Positions 24,692 through 35,776 of a DNA stretch of 64,000 nucleotides are shown one piece after another (the stretch's first letter is position 1; each line of letters starts with the position of its first letter). Under the pieces are notes generated by a model. It ran no database searches and was not told where the DNA came from. It was given only the letters and a program-made list of their open reading frames with translations. Source of the DNA: Byssothecium circinans (lineage: Eukaryota; Ascomycota; Dothideomycetes; Pleosporales; Massarinaceae); NCBI GenBank assembly GCA_010015675.1, contig ML977030.1, positions 48,724 to 112,723 of the forward strand. Direction: 5' to 3'. The position numbers and the translations under genes are program-made.

Positions 24692-26281
24692 TTACAATTG
24701 CCACTCACTACACATGGATTGCAGAGTTTTTGCTGCTACTTCTGCTGCCAGTTTTTCTGCCTCTTTTTCTTTGTTAGGGTTATTGTTTTGTTCCTCTATA
24801 AGCTTAGAAGCCTCTACTGCCATCTTGATCGTATCTACGTTGGCAAAGCGTTGATTTGGGTCCATACGAACCCTCTTTCGTGGTACTTGAGGCTTAAGAG
24901 CCTCAAGTTGGCTCTGCAATCGTTTGTTCTCTGCTTCTAGCGCTGCTGAGCGAGTATTTGCAACTGCAATTGCCTTACCAGCTTTCTTAAATAGTTGGTG
25001 AACCTTCCGACCTATACTCTACTCTTTGTAAAGCGCTCGCTAAGCTATAAACAGATCATGAGGGCCGCGGGGGGTAGAGAGATAGCTCTTGATTAGTTGT
25101 TGAGCTTAATTCTAGCGAGGTGGCGTAACAGGCCTTCAAGCGACTTAAGATAAGTTAATTACTCGCTCAATATTTAATGGGCAGATGCCTGTAGTAGCCT
25201 ATCCCGCGCGGATTACTCTCTTAGTAATCGCAGCCTCTCTAGCAGCGTGGTAGGCAGTAATAAATCGTTCCTTTTTAACTAGGGCAGCATCATTAAGGTG
25301 TAATAACTCCTAGATCTACTAATGATAGAATTGTTTTACTACTAAAAAAATAGAGAGATCTAGGGGCTGCAGAACGTGAGATAAGTAAGCAGGGAGAAAT
25401 AGAAGCCTAACTTTATTCTGCTTGCAAATCTATAGGAAGTCTAGGTCCACATGGCTGCCGTGGCCATCTAAAATCAGCATCCTCCAGCAATTCTCTAAGG
25501 GCGCAGTTTCTAGTAGAAATACGCGTTGCAGCTACTTAACGCTAATCGCGTTAGATGTCCAGCCATTCTCTAAGGTTGCGTATAGCTAGTTAGGTATTAT
25601 TAATGAAAACTAGGTGCTCTATAGGTGTTTGCCTTTAAAAATAACCGCAGGCCTTAGCTTCTTACCTATTGCCGAAACGCACTCGATTATCAACGCCCAC
25701 TCGCGATTCTCTGGTGACTAATAGTAAGCCTTTGTTTTCTAACTGTCTGCGAGTACTCTAGTATTTGTATATACACCTAGGGCCTTACTAGTCTCGTCCA
25801 TATTCCACGTATCCTTATTGCGTATATTCAGCTCAACGCGGAGCTGCTCATAGAGCTTAAGAAACTCGCGTATTGCCTCCTAAGTTGCTCCTTTAGCTCT
25901 CGCAGCCTCAATCTTCCTACCCACAACAGAGGCGACGCGTGGGTTGCGTTTAATAAAGTGGGATATCCAGTGTTTACCCACTAACATAGGCTCGCCGTTC
26001 ATCCTTAGGATTTGATTCGCCATTTCTCGTGTACGAGCGTGAGAAGGAGGATACCCGCGTGCGTCCTCTTTAAGTATCCATTGTACAAGGAAGTCCTCTT
26101 GTTGTGGAGTTAATCGTTGCTGGTATACGTGGCTGTTTTGCCAGTTTTGTGAACCGCGTACGCGCCTCGAGAGCGTGGCTAGGGGGACGTTGTATGCCTT
26201 TGCAGCAGCTCGTTGACTAGGAAAAACACCAGCATTGAGATCACTAATAGCTGCTTGAATTGCTGCCTCACGGTTGGCCAT
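24692..26281 (-). pseudogene. pogo/Fot1 transposase pseudogene
   Basis: The start ATG is at 26281, just inside the terminal repeat. Residues 1-134 are intact and contain a psq-type helix-turn-helix (NREAAIQAAISDL..., FPSQRAAAKAYNVP) and a CENP-B-type DNA-binding domain (LTPQQEDFLVQWI, GKHWISHFIKRNP). Downstream the same frame still shows the DDD catalytic core: NMDET, LILDGHGSH and HVLQPLDLSIF. It is interrupted by about 12 TAG codons and no clear frameshift. All are explained by C-to-T (CAG to TAG) or G-to-A (TGG to TAG) change, as expected of RIP. The C-terminal Lys/Glu-rich helix (24919-24692) is open again. Confidence 0.88.
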
Positions 26282-26304
26282 TTTGGTAGGGTGGATGTGG
26301 AGAT

Positions 26305-26384
26305 ATCGCGATTTTTTTGAGGGGTGGAGGATTTCGGCGCGGTGTCTCATATCCCTGGGTGTCTCATGACCCGATGCGCTAGCT
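26305..26384 (-). repeat. right terminal inverted repeat of the pogo-type element
   Basis: Inverted partner of 24597-24677, followed by TA at 26385-26386. Confidence 0.9.
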
Positions 26385-26886
26385 TAGTGTCTTTGCTTTC
26401 TCTCAAGAAAAAGCAAGTGCTCTGAGGAACCGCCGCCACCTGGATCTTGGCGCGCTAATGTTCGTTTCACCCTCGATATCAGAAACGCAACCAAGCGCCG
26501 CGGCAAAAGCAGATCATATGGTATCAGATGAGAGAAACACGATTTCATTAATTGTATGTAATGTCCACACCACTGCTCCAAGTCGTGCCCACAAGGAGCG
26601 CAGACCCGACCGGAAGCAGCCTCGTCACCGAGCAAGGTGGGTATTGATATAAGCACTTCTAAAGCGGCACAACCACAGTCATGAAAAGACTGGATTGCAA
26701 TTTGACATCCGTGCTATGGCGTCACATAGATGATAGGAAGGGGGTGCGCACACCGTGAGGTCTGAACATTAGTATTGGCCTACCCCTACCAAGATAGAAG
26801 CAGAAGTATGGTAACGGAGAATCGCCCAGTATTATGGTTACATATAAAAGTGCTCTCAGAAGAGCCAAAGAACGCACCAGTCGTGT
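26385..26886. other. intergenic between the transposon and ERG9
   Basis: 502 bp serving as the ERG9 3' flank. No gene, RNA or repeat was recognised. Confidence 0.6.
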
Positions 26887-28492
26887 TTACAGCTCGCCAT
26901 GTCCTGATGATGACGCGGGCTCGGACGGACTGGTGACGTTGCTCGCTGCACCACCGCCGAAGAGTTCGCCGAGTTGCGCTTTCAATTGATAGTATGCGAC
27001 ATCGAACCGCGCACCAGCCAGCCAAGCGGTGAACAACTGTAACCAGAGTAAGCGAAGACACTTTTCCAAGAGGACAACGACTTACCATCAAGCCTGTGAT
27101 AGTGATGATGGTGCCTACAACGGCGAGAACGATATAGAAGTTGTCCCACTTCGCCTCCTCTTCCTGCTTCCTCAACTTCTCGGCCTCCTCGGCGCTGACC
27201 GGGTTTTTCTTTGCATCGAGCGGCGGCTTCTGGCTCGGGAAGATGCTCTCAATGAATTGCTCAATCTGCTCCTCAGTCAGTATCTATGCCATCTCGTGCA
27301 ACGGACTACTTGCCTTCCCGCAAGCAATGCTGATCTTGAGGAAATTCGGGTCGTTCGGGTTGTTCTTCTTATGGATCTTGCGAGTGTATCGCTTGAAAAC
27401 CTCGCAGACCAGCTCTAGGTTTTGTGTTGACTCAATCATCAGTTGGCATGCATCTCCCTTGGTGATCTTCACATTCTTCTGATACACGTCGTAGTTCTGG
27501 AAGCAGACGTCCAGGGTCGCAATAGCCATGGACTGGGGTATTGCGCAGAAGTTGAAGACACTCTGTTCCCTGAGGCCGGCAAGATAGTACAAACAGTCGT
27601 CGGCGCGGTTCAGTGCAGTCAAAATCATCTCCGAGTTCACGTGCAGCGCCTTCTCCTTGTTCTCGGGTTTGAACAGATCGTCGAACGAATCGACGTGTTT
27701 GGACCAGATCTCCCGAGGATAAAACCGCCGTCCATCGTCCAGATCTTCCCTGATGTCGCGGATGATGTTCACCTGCTGCAAAAACTGTCCCATGGATTCG
27801 TGCAGCTCTGGTCTCCTCAGCAGAGCCGGATTGGCCAGTCCTGCTTCAACAAAAAGTCGCGTGCAACCCTCGCCCACGATTCCAGCAACATGGTGGCAAT
27901 ATAGCTCGTAGTCTTTGACTGAGTTGACGCCGACCTTGTTGTGCTCCGCATTGGCGCAGTAGTCTGCCATGCCGTTGCCCATGCGCTTGGTGATGTCCTT
28001 GATGATGGTTTGGTACGCCGGCTTGAGCTTCTTGAACTCCTCTATCACCACGTTGAACTCGACCAGCAGCTGCCGATCTTTCTCATTGGGGCCGCTCTCT
28101 GTGAAAGTCCAGCCATCTTTGTCGAGCACAGAATCGAAATTGCGCAGTATGGGCTCCTTCTTCTCCAGGGGTATCGTCATGTCATCCTCGACCGTGTCTA
28201 GCCCTCGCAGAATGAGGTAGAACACGGTAATGGGCACCAGCAAATCAGGGTGTAGCTCCAAGATGACAGCGGCGAAACTACGGCTCGTCATTTCGAGGAA
28301 GTAGAAGCATCGCTTCAGCGTCTCGCATTCTGTCGACTCATTGCGCTCGTGGACGGGGTTATGCCACACTTTCCTATTGGTTTTGTCAGTCGCAGCAATG
28401 CGTTCTTGGACAATATGAAGCTACCATTGTATAATTGACCGCAACTGGGTGGGATGTGTAGCGAGGTAGGCGATGTTTCCAATGCTGGGCAT
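26887..28492 (-). CDS. erg9: squalene synthase (farnesyl-diphosphate farnesyltransferase)
   Basis: Four exons: 28492-28425, 28373-27314, 27265-27086, 27036-26887; 485 aa. It joins two farnesyl diphosphates via presqualene diphosphate to squalene, the first committed step of ergosterol synthesis, at the ER membrane. The two Mg-binding Asp-rich motifs are DTVEDD (in [13 protein letters not shown]) and [10 protein letters not shown]. Also seen are [18 protein letters not shown] near the N-terminus and [15 protein letters not shown]-terminal membrane anchor ([18 protein letters not shown]) is followed by a short hydrophilic tail. Intron 2 (27313-27266, 48 nt) needs a GC donor, AAG|GCAAGT, which restores the conserved [14 protein letters not shown] junction; no GT donor fits. 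The gene is divergent from the coiled-coil gene at 29302. Confidence 0.96.
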
Positions 28493-29301
28493 TTTTGCGA
28501 GGAGAAGATGGAAAGCGGCGCTCCACTTCCTACCACGCAGCAGGAGGAGATTGAGTAAGCGGGAAATTCGTACGTGGGAAAGAAGTCTGGCTGGATGGTC
28601 GTGGCGAAGGGCGAGAGAGGTTGTGTGAAGGTAGGCAGTGGTTTGTGGTTTGTGGCGCGCCCAGACTAGACTCCTCGCTCTTCAACTTTCTCCACACTTC
28701 AACTAGCTTCACGTGGCCCGTGCGATCAACCGCACGGCATCTCCGCATGTCCGAGATGACGCCGACGTCAACATCAACCTCGTTCCGAAGGTGCTGTCAA
28801 TTTTCAAACAGCCCCAATCCCATCCTTTCTCATCTCACTCGGGATCTTTTGACTACAATCCCGGCGAAAGTTGATTTCAAGTAGTGTCGCACTTTCATCC
28901 ACCGCACTCCCCTGCAGCATTGGATCATACATGACTTGTACATGGCATTGAAATAATTGCAGTTACACGATTGGACTCCTGCGAGTTGGGTCATTTCTGC
29001 GGCCAGTGACTCTACATTGCTGAGCTTACGAGGAGAAGTCGAGCCTCCTTTATTCTAGCTAGACGTATCCCGCCACTTTAACCAGTGGTATAATATCATT
29101 TCTTAAGCGCTCCCCCTTCTTCTACACTGCCGCTTGCGTTTCTTCCCTGCCAGTCCTCATTTCCCTTTGTTTGTAAGGTTCAACCAAATCGCTTTGTCCT
29201 TTCCATGTTACACAGAATAGTCCATCATCCGCTCATAAAATACCCCGCACCTTCTTCACCGCTCGACCCGTGGACAAAACTTCAGCAACCCGACTTACAG
29301 A
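28493..29301. other. divergent promoter region of ERG9 and the 29302 gene
   Basis: 809 bp between divergent genes, with C/T-rich leaders at both ends and CTCATAAAATACC about 75 bp before the right-hand start. I could not point to a convincing sterol-response element. Short reading frames on both strands have no recognisable content. Confidence 0.55.
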
Positions 29302-30014
29302 ATGGCCGATAGCAAAGCGCGAGGAAAGAGACGGGCGTCGGCTGCTGCTCCATCACTGAGCAAGAAAGCAAAACAGGACCCCGCGGTTGTCAAAGCCAAG
29401 GAACGAGTAGAGAAACTAGAGAAGGAGAAGAAGGATGCACAGGAGGAGCTGAAGACCCGCGAGAAAGAAGCCAAGAAGGCAGCCGCCGGCATAGAGAAGC
29501 AGAAGAAGCAAGAAGCAGCAGCCGCGAAGAAGAAAAAGGACAGCGCGGCAAAGGAGAAGCGACAGGCCGAAGTTGCCGTCCGCAAAGCCGTCAAACAAGC
29601 CGAAGATGCCGTCAAAGCCGAGAAGAAACAGTGGAAACAGAATTGGAACGATTACTGGCAAGCGCACGATGTCGCTGGCGAGACCTTTGATGCAGAGCCC
29701 GAGGACAGCATCACCCAGACTGACGCCGGGACTATATATAGACTCACGCCCAAAGAGCTGGGCTGCCTTCGTCATTTCCCAGACTACATTCAGCTTTACA
29801 AGAAAACGAGGAAACTTTTCGATCAGGAGGAGGTCAAGCCGCTGGCATTCCGCAAGTATGCCATGTGCGCTGGAGTATCAGATCGGGACGAGATTTTGTT
29901 GAGCCGCGGTCAGGAACTCTGGGAAGAAGAGTAAGTACACTATCCGCCTGTACGCTGATATGGTCGACTAACCTCTATCGTAGAGGTCACCACGCGTCCG
30001 AAGAGGACGCGTAG
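29302..30014 (+). CDS. Lys-rich coiled-coil protein with a C-terminal XPA-C-like segment
   Basis: Exons 29302-29930 and 29984-30014, giving 219 aa. The 53-nt intron has a GTAAGT donor and a CTAAC branch point, and the last exon adds only GHHASEEDA after its split codon. The N-terminus is basic (GKRRAS, KKAKQDP), like a nuclear-localisation signal. A charged coiled coil spans about residues 28-120. The C-terminal third (about 135-210) is folded-looking and conserved in style: TQTDAGTIYRLTPKEL, then EVKPLAFRKYAM. That pattern (threonine/alanine turn, Y-x-L-T helix, then a V-x-x-L-A-x-R-K helix) resembles the small DNA-binding fold at the C-terminus of XPA/Rad14-type proteins, but the match is loose. 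I do not recognise a named protein. A nuclear nucleic-acid-binding role is an inference. Confidence 0.6.
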
Positions 30015-31038
30015 TTCCACAATACTGCAAACGCGGTCACCCTCACCCGCCATCGTCGAGCTATCATTACAATTGTATTTCCTAAGCAATTATTAAACGC
30101 GTCACCGTGAACTCTAGTGCAATATTTTCCGCCGTTCTGAGTATAAATTTCCCTCCCTCGATTCGTCCTCTGCCTCAACTTTTCCGTCACTCTCAACCCC
30201 AGCGTTAGCATTCAACTTTCTCCCACTGCTTTCAATCGTACGCCACGATCACTTCTACTTCCATGTACAAGCCGTACTACATACACCACACAGAGCAAGT
30301 GAGTCCGGATGAGTGGCAGGGGGATCAGGGTGGGATACTGCGATGGCGTTTTGTGAACGGTTGGAGTAGGGGGGTGTGTTTTGGGCTGCCTTTTCTTCTT
30401 CTTCTTTTTCTTTCATTGAAAAATTTGAAGGGTTTTTCGAGCATTATGACAGAGAGAGCACCAGGACGGCGAGTGTTGCGGAGTGGACGGATGGAAAACG
30501 AGCAAATAGCTCTTTTAGATGCTCTCTCATTCTAAGTTTTTTTTTTTTTTTACTTTATGGCCTTATTTTAATACTCTAATACTCTGAGTCCTCGTGTAGC
30601 ATAGGTATTGATTGTGCTGGAAATAATTATCACGACTTCTTGCATGTGTCTCCTTTAACCTACACATCAACCTCCAAACTTGCCTCCGTCTTCTTTCAAA
30701 TCTAGTGCCGGTGTAATCTTCTTGACAACTTTCGCAGGGCCTAAAAATCACCAGTAAGCATCCATCCATCCACCCACTACAACACTAGAAACGCGAAGAC
30801 TCACCACCCCTAACCCCACACCAATCCCCCACTTCCCTCTAGGCTCTCAACCACACCCGTCCCACCATGCAACCCCTCCCACTCCTAATTTCGACGCCGG
30901 GCAAAACCACCACCAGCCCCCAATCCATCCCCAATACAAACCCATACTCCAACCCCTCCCTGCGACTCGGTACCTCCGTCTCATAACCACACCAAAGAAA
31001 CAGCAAGCAATGGCACCACCACCCTCCCCCCAACCCAC
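30015..31038. other. intergenic between convergent genes
   Basis: 1024 bp with a T run (about 30536-30552) and a C-rich stretch before 31039. No supported gene: frames at 30263-30535 and 30839-31038 are low-complexity and lack motifs. Confidence 0.6.
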
Positions 31039-33490
31039 CTACACAATAATCAAAACCCTCTCCTCCACCCCAGCACTCCTCTGATAATTCCCCAAATCCG
31101 GAAGTCCACCCCTCCCATACAAATGTCTATGCGTCTTCACCCCCTCCCCACCCACCATCATGCTCCTCCACCCCAAATTCTCCAAATCCCCCAACCCACT
31201 CACAAGCCCCATCAGCCCGCGCCCGTCACCCTTTTCAACCTCCCGTCCAGGTCTCTCCCTCATTCCGCACGAGTATCCATACCAGCTGCAGTCCTCCCAC
31301 TCCGCATATCCCACCCTCCGAAACCCCCCCTCGGCTTTCCCCGTGGGAACTAGCGCCAAGCTCCAGACCTGCAGCGGATCGCTATCCTCGTGGGTGTTTA
31401 TGAGCGATCCTTTTTTTCTCCCTGTATTCCGCTGCGCAATCGCTATGAACGTGATCTCGGTGTCGGGGGAGATGACTTCGTCGGGTCGAAACGTGCCGCG
31501 CACGAGGCGCCAACTATCCACAGCCTGGCTGAACAAACCCCCTGCTGAAGATTTCGATGTCGCGCGAGAAGACGTCTTGGGCTTGGTATCGGAGAAGATA
31601 AAGTGGTCTGTGGGATGCAGACCCCGCCCCCGGTAGTAAATCCTATCTTTTCGACCGTTGGGCGGGGGTGATTGCATATGCGGTGCGACATCTGCGGCTT
31701 CGCGGATGGCATAGGGGTAGATGGCGTCGATGTAGCCTTTTCTTGTGTGGCCGCGGATTTCGAGTCTGCCGGATTTCTTGGCTGCAGTGCCAGATACAGT
31801 CGTGCTTAGGATGTCGCAGATAGGGTCGATGTAGATGATAGTGGGGACGGGGTATACGACTGGCATCGTGACAGATGCCCATGACCAGCTCGGCGCGATC
31901 TCTTCTTTATGGCGAGCGTGCTTGTTACGGTCCATGTCGAAGGCGCCAACAGTCGTCGGTGTGTACTCATTTGTATGCGGGATATTCCATAGGAGACCAA
32001 TCCAGAGCTTCTCGGACCAGAGACCGGCGTAGTATTCCCTCTTGGTGTGTCGACGGAGTGCTTGCGCGATGCCGTCGATGGCTACGAGACGGTCGGATGG
32101 CTGTGTCATTCCACGGTGCGTGTAGTCCATGACGCCGTAGCACCAGTTTTGGAGCTGAACACGTGCGCTAAAATCTTCATCCTGAGTTTCAGGAAGGTGG
32201 AAGAACTCTGCTGGATTGAAGATACCCATTCGAATCGAATTCTGGTGACCAATGTGTCGAGACAGACCTCCAACAGGCGAGTTTTCAGAGCCGTGGCCGC
32301 TGGCACACTCCCAGCGTATTTGAGAACCGTCATAGATGAGCATGCGAGGCGAGAGGAGCTGCTCTTGGAGGACCCAGGCTCGGCCGTAGAGCGGAGGTTC
32401 GGGTCCACCTAGTCCTTGCTCACGACCGTAGGAATCGAATTGGAAGCGATGGACCTTCGTTGACCCAGGATCTGAGCCTGATGGGGGCATATCGACCACG
32501 AATGGAAAGTGAAGTAGACCATCCCTGTCCATGAAGCAGCCAGTGTCTCCGCCAGCGGCATGTGCAGCAGCAATTTTGAACACCGCATTGCGATATACAT
32601 CGCACATAGTCGCAGCCTCCTTTTCCCAATCACTCTTATCGTCTTGAATGATGCAGAGCGAATCTATCCACACGTAGCGTTGCCCTAGTTTCCTTGTTGC
32701 ATGGATAGCTTCACGAAATGTCTTGGAGAGTAGCGCTGGATCGATATTCTGCAGATGGGCTTCGTAGTTCTCCTTCAAGGTCCGAATGATGTGTATGAGA
32801 CCCCAACAGTGGCTGAGAGATACATAACTCCGATCATCGCCTTCTTTGAAGACATTCGCCGTTTCAACAAGTTTGATAGCGTTGTTGCTCACATCAATGA
32901 GTCTCGTTGGTACGAAAGACAAATGGCCGACGGGACTGATATCCCGGCATTTGTCGTGGTTCGTTACGCAGTCGCTAAGCCAGAAGGTAGCCAGTTCGAA
33001 TGCGGCGTCGGACCCGGTGCTGTTGTTCCCAAGCTCTGCGCCGCGATCTAGCGTTGCGGCTAGTTCTTCTGCCCTTAACTTAGCTTGTTTTTGGAAGTGT
33101 TAAGAATATCTCACCGCTTTTAACAAGGCCCGCACATGCAGCAATCATCTGCTTTGGCAGCCTCGCAATCTTTTCAACTTTATTCGTATCCCAATATGCC
33201 ACACGAAGCATAGGATACGGTCCCTTATCCGCTTCCAAATATAATACGATGTCCAGCGGTTCGTCGACATTTGAAAAGACACCTTGTCGCTCGTGTATAG
33301 TGGGTGCGTTCTCAATTGCTCGGCACACTGGGCACCTGGCGTCGGAGGACTCCTTCAGCTCCCGGATACTGTTGTGAAGTACAGTTTCGTAATGTGTCCA
33401 TTGTACGTCCTTAGGTGATTCGATAGTCTCTGGTATCTTCGACGTTGAAGCGACGGCTTTAAAAAATTGTTGGCATTTCCGGCAGAACAT
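31039..33490 (-). CDS. HET-domain protein (heterokaryon-incompatibility type), first of two
   Basis: Exons 33490-33115 and 33068-31039, giving 801 aa. The 46-nt intron uses GTGAGA and GGCAG; only this acceptor keeps the frame with a normal intron length. The N-terminus has a CxxC pair (FCRKC) and a second one (CPVCRAIE). The HET domain (about residues 190-330) carries YVSLSHCWG, RYVWIDSLCIIQDD and, further on, RAWVLQEQLLSPRMLIY. In characterised fungi such proteins trigger cell death after fusion of unlike hyphae, usually with a polymorphic partner, but most HET genes have no known trigger. The C-terminal 300 residues match no domain I know. It has the same orientation as the second HET gene at 39290-42016, with met7 and secreted-protein genes between. 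Confidence 0.9.
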
Positions 33491-33628
33491 GGTGTGGTTG
33501 TGTATTAGGAAATAGGTAATGGTGAGACGATTTATGTACCGTTGAGAAGTGACTAGGCCTGCTTAGGTTTAGTTATACTTGAGCATATGCATGAATGGGG
33601 CCAAAACCAATCGTCTACGGGACGGGTG

Positions 33629-33850
33629 CACGCGATTAAAACAATTCGCCGCACACCAAAACACTTCAGCTCATATTTGCCTACACCTAACGAAGCCCTT
33701 TTAACCTCTTCTTACTTCTACGTAAAAGACCAGGCCTAGCTTTACAATTCTATGATTTGTTAAAGTTAAGGGAGAGTGATTAACGTGTTAGTTATTGTAG
33801 GCGGTCGTGAGTGAAGTATTATGTGTGCGGGGAATTCTTTCAACCGCGTG
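33629..33850 (+). mobile_element. 222-bp MITE with 28-bp terminal inverted repeats
   Basis: The termini CACGCGATTAAAACAATTCG... (33629-33656) and the inverse of 33823-33850 match at 24 of 28 positions. Both flanks carry GGGTG (33624-33628 and 33851-33855), read as a 5-bp target-site duplication. There is no coding capacity. A mutated relative lies inverted at 1175-1342. It sits in the 562-bp spacer between the HET gene and met7; the rest of that spacer shows nothing else. Confidence 0.8.
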
Positions 33851-34052
33851 GGGTGGCATGGCTTCCTCACGACTCAACCTTGACGTGGATATCCACATGT
33901 CGTGCATATTGCGTAACACAGTGACGGGTATATATCGCGCAAGATATGGAAAGGACGGCAACAAGCTGTAGAATATCACATCGTTGAAACGAGCGCATGT
34001 TGAAGCGCCCAGCCTTCTATTTCCGTTGGGTATCGCAATCATCCACAGAAAA

Positions 34053-35776
34053 TCAATTCGTAGTCGTCTCCAGAACATCAATAGCGCCACCGACCAAATG
34101 CAAGCTGCCAGTAACCAGAACCATAACTTCTGAATCTGCGCCAGCTTTCTGTTTCCAATCAGAGGCGATCTTTCTCGAGGTTGCAATGGCCTCTTCAATC
34201 GTTTTGAGCACCCTCACATCGGCAGTGTCGTCGATCTCAGACCAAGTGAGTGCAAGCGCTCTCTGTACAGCGAGAGTATCTACATCCTGCTGATTGGTGT
34301 TTATCGAGACGAGGTCAGGCTTGTAGCCCTCACTGAAAGTCTGATTTGTGGTGAAGATGACATGGGTGAAGGGCGAGGTTGAGCCCGATGTGATACCCGT
34401 CTGAAGTGCTTCGTAGAGGGCTTTAGCAAGCGCATTCGCATCTCGTGTCTGTTGGTTAAATATAAGTATGCGGGGGGTCTGTGAGCTTGACGGCGCAGCG
34501 TTAGCCGACGCAATCTGCTCAGCGAACCATCTGCCAGTCACTTCAATGCTTTCCAAAGTGTGCCCCCCGTCGATATGCCAAGCTACATTCGCTTCGCGCC
34601 GGACTTCGCATCTACCTGGCAAACGTACTTCTTCTAGTCCTTTGACGAACTTGGGGGGCAGTTCAATGTTTGGAGTTGTTGTGGGATCAGGTATTGAGGA
34701 GTGTCCGAGAGAGCGAAGGTGAGCAGCTGCAACAGCAATGGCGACTGAGGCGTTTATCTTCTGGAAGGCAGCTGCGAGCCCAAGTTTGACCTCGTTGTTC
34801 GCCAGAGCAGGATGAGTATCGATGACATGGAGAGTGGTATCCCTCTCCGCAGCCCGCTCTTGTAGCACTTTGACAGCCTCCTCTTTCTGCGGTGCTGAGA
34901 AGGCGATGCTTCCCGGCTTGAAAATACCCGCCTTGTGCCAGGCAATCTCGGGCAGGGTAGAACCCAGCATCGCGACATGATCTATGCCTAAGCTCGACAC
35001 CGCCGTGACCGAAGGCTTCGTCAAGATGTTGGTGCTGTCGTACTCGCCGCCAATTCCGCATTCCACTATCGCCGTGTCCACCCCTTCTTTCAAGTACGCA
35101 TGCAGCGCCATGAGCGTCAGGTATCGGAAGTAGGCGGGCTTTGTCGGCGCATCCGTGGGTGTGTCTGCAGCCTTCGCTGCAGCATCTAGCCGGTCCCATA
35201 TCTCGAAGAAGTACTTGGCAAACTTCTCTTCCGATATCGGCTCGTTATTAATCTGTATCCGCTCGCGTACAAATCGTAGGTGGGGAGAGGTGTATAATCC
35301 GATTTTGGCAGGCCGACTCGATGGTGTTGGCTCGGAGGGGAGGTATTGCGAGAGAATGGAGGAGACGAAGGCACTCGTGGAGCCTTTCCCTTTAGTCCCA
35401 GCGATGTGAATGGGCTTTAAGCGGTCAAAATCTGAGGGCTGTTGTATGTCAGAGGTTGTGATCTGGAGTGGGACAGTTTGGTAGCCGCACACCTCATATC
35501 CAATCTTTCGACACCATTCAATCATTTCCGGTATCGCCTGCTTATGCATGCCCATTCCCGACTTTCTTATCGCATCGACTATTGAGAAGTTTGACTGTAG
35601 AGTGTTCAATGCCGCGACGGCCGCCTAGGGAAGTCAGATCTCATTTCAGAAGAAAGTATAATCAAGCTCACCGCGTAGTCTCGCTTCTCCATGGCGGGAA
35701 GGTCGTGATACAGGCGGGCAATTGAAGAGAAGATACCAATGCGCCGACCACACAACCTCCTTCTAGCTACGAACAT
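34053..35776 (-). CDS. met7: folylpolyglutamate synthase
   Basis: Exons 35776-35672 and 35624-34053, giving 558 aa from the upstream start. The 47-nt intron splits KRDYA from AAVAALNTLQ. It adds glutamates to tetrahydrofolate, retaining folate in cytosol and mitochondria. Motifs: IHIAGTKGKGSTSAF (P-loop), KIGLYTSPHLRFVRERIQIN, VECGIGGEYDSTN, LGIDHVAMLG, and WHIDGGHTLESIEVTG in the C-terminal ligase domain. Two in-frame starts matter. ATG 35776 (MFVARRRLCGRRIGIFSSIARLY) gives an Arg-rich leader free of acidic residues in its first 24 positions, typical of a mitochondrial presequence. ATG 35692 (MEKRDYA) would give the cytosolic form. Dual targeting from alternative starts is known for this enzyme in animals; here it is inferred. 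Confidence 0.93.

Larger units (their letters stand above)
24597..26384 (-). mobile_element. Fot1/pogo-type DNA transposon (Tc1-mariner superfamily), inactivated
   Basis: A 1788-bp element with near-identical terminal inverted repeats of about 80 bp, both starting AGCTAGCGCATC, flanked by TA on both sides (24595-24596 and 26385-26386). TA is also available five bases further in, so the exact edge is ambiguous by that amount. It carries one transposase gene on the minus strand, now broken by about a dozen premature stops. It sits between eIF4E and ERG9 without disturbing either coding region. Confidence 0.9.

Noticed and set aside
29990..30012. ACGCGTCC/GGACGCGT hairpin at the end of the coiled-coil gene
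   Set aside because: Only 8 bp and within codons for the C-terminus; no evidence of function.
33084..33114. 31-nt intron in the first HET gene
   Set aside because: In frame, but too short for splicing; the 46-nt version ending at 33069 fits better.
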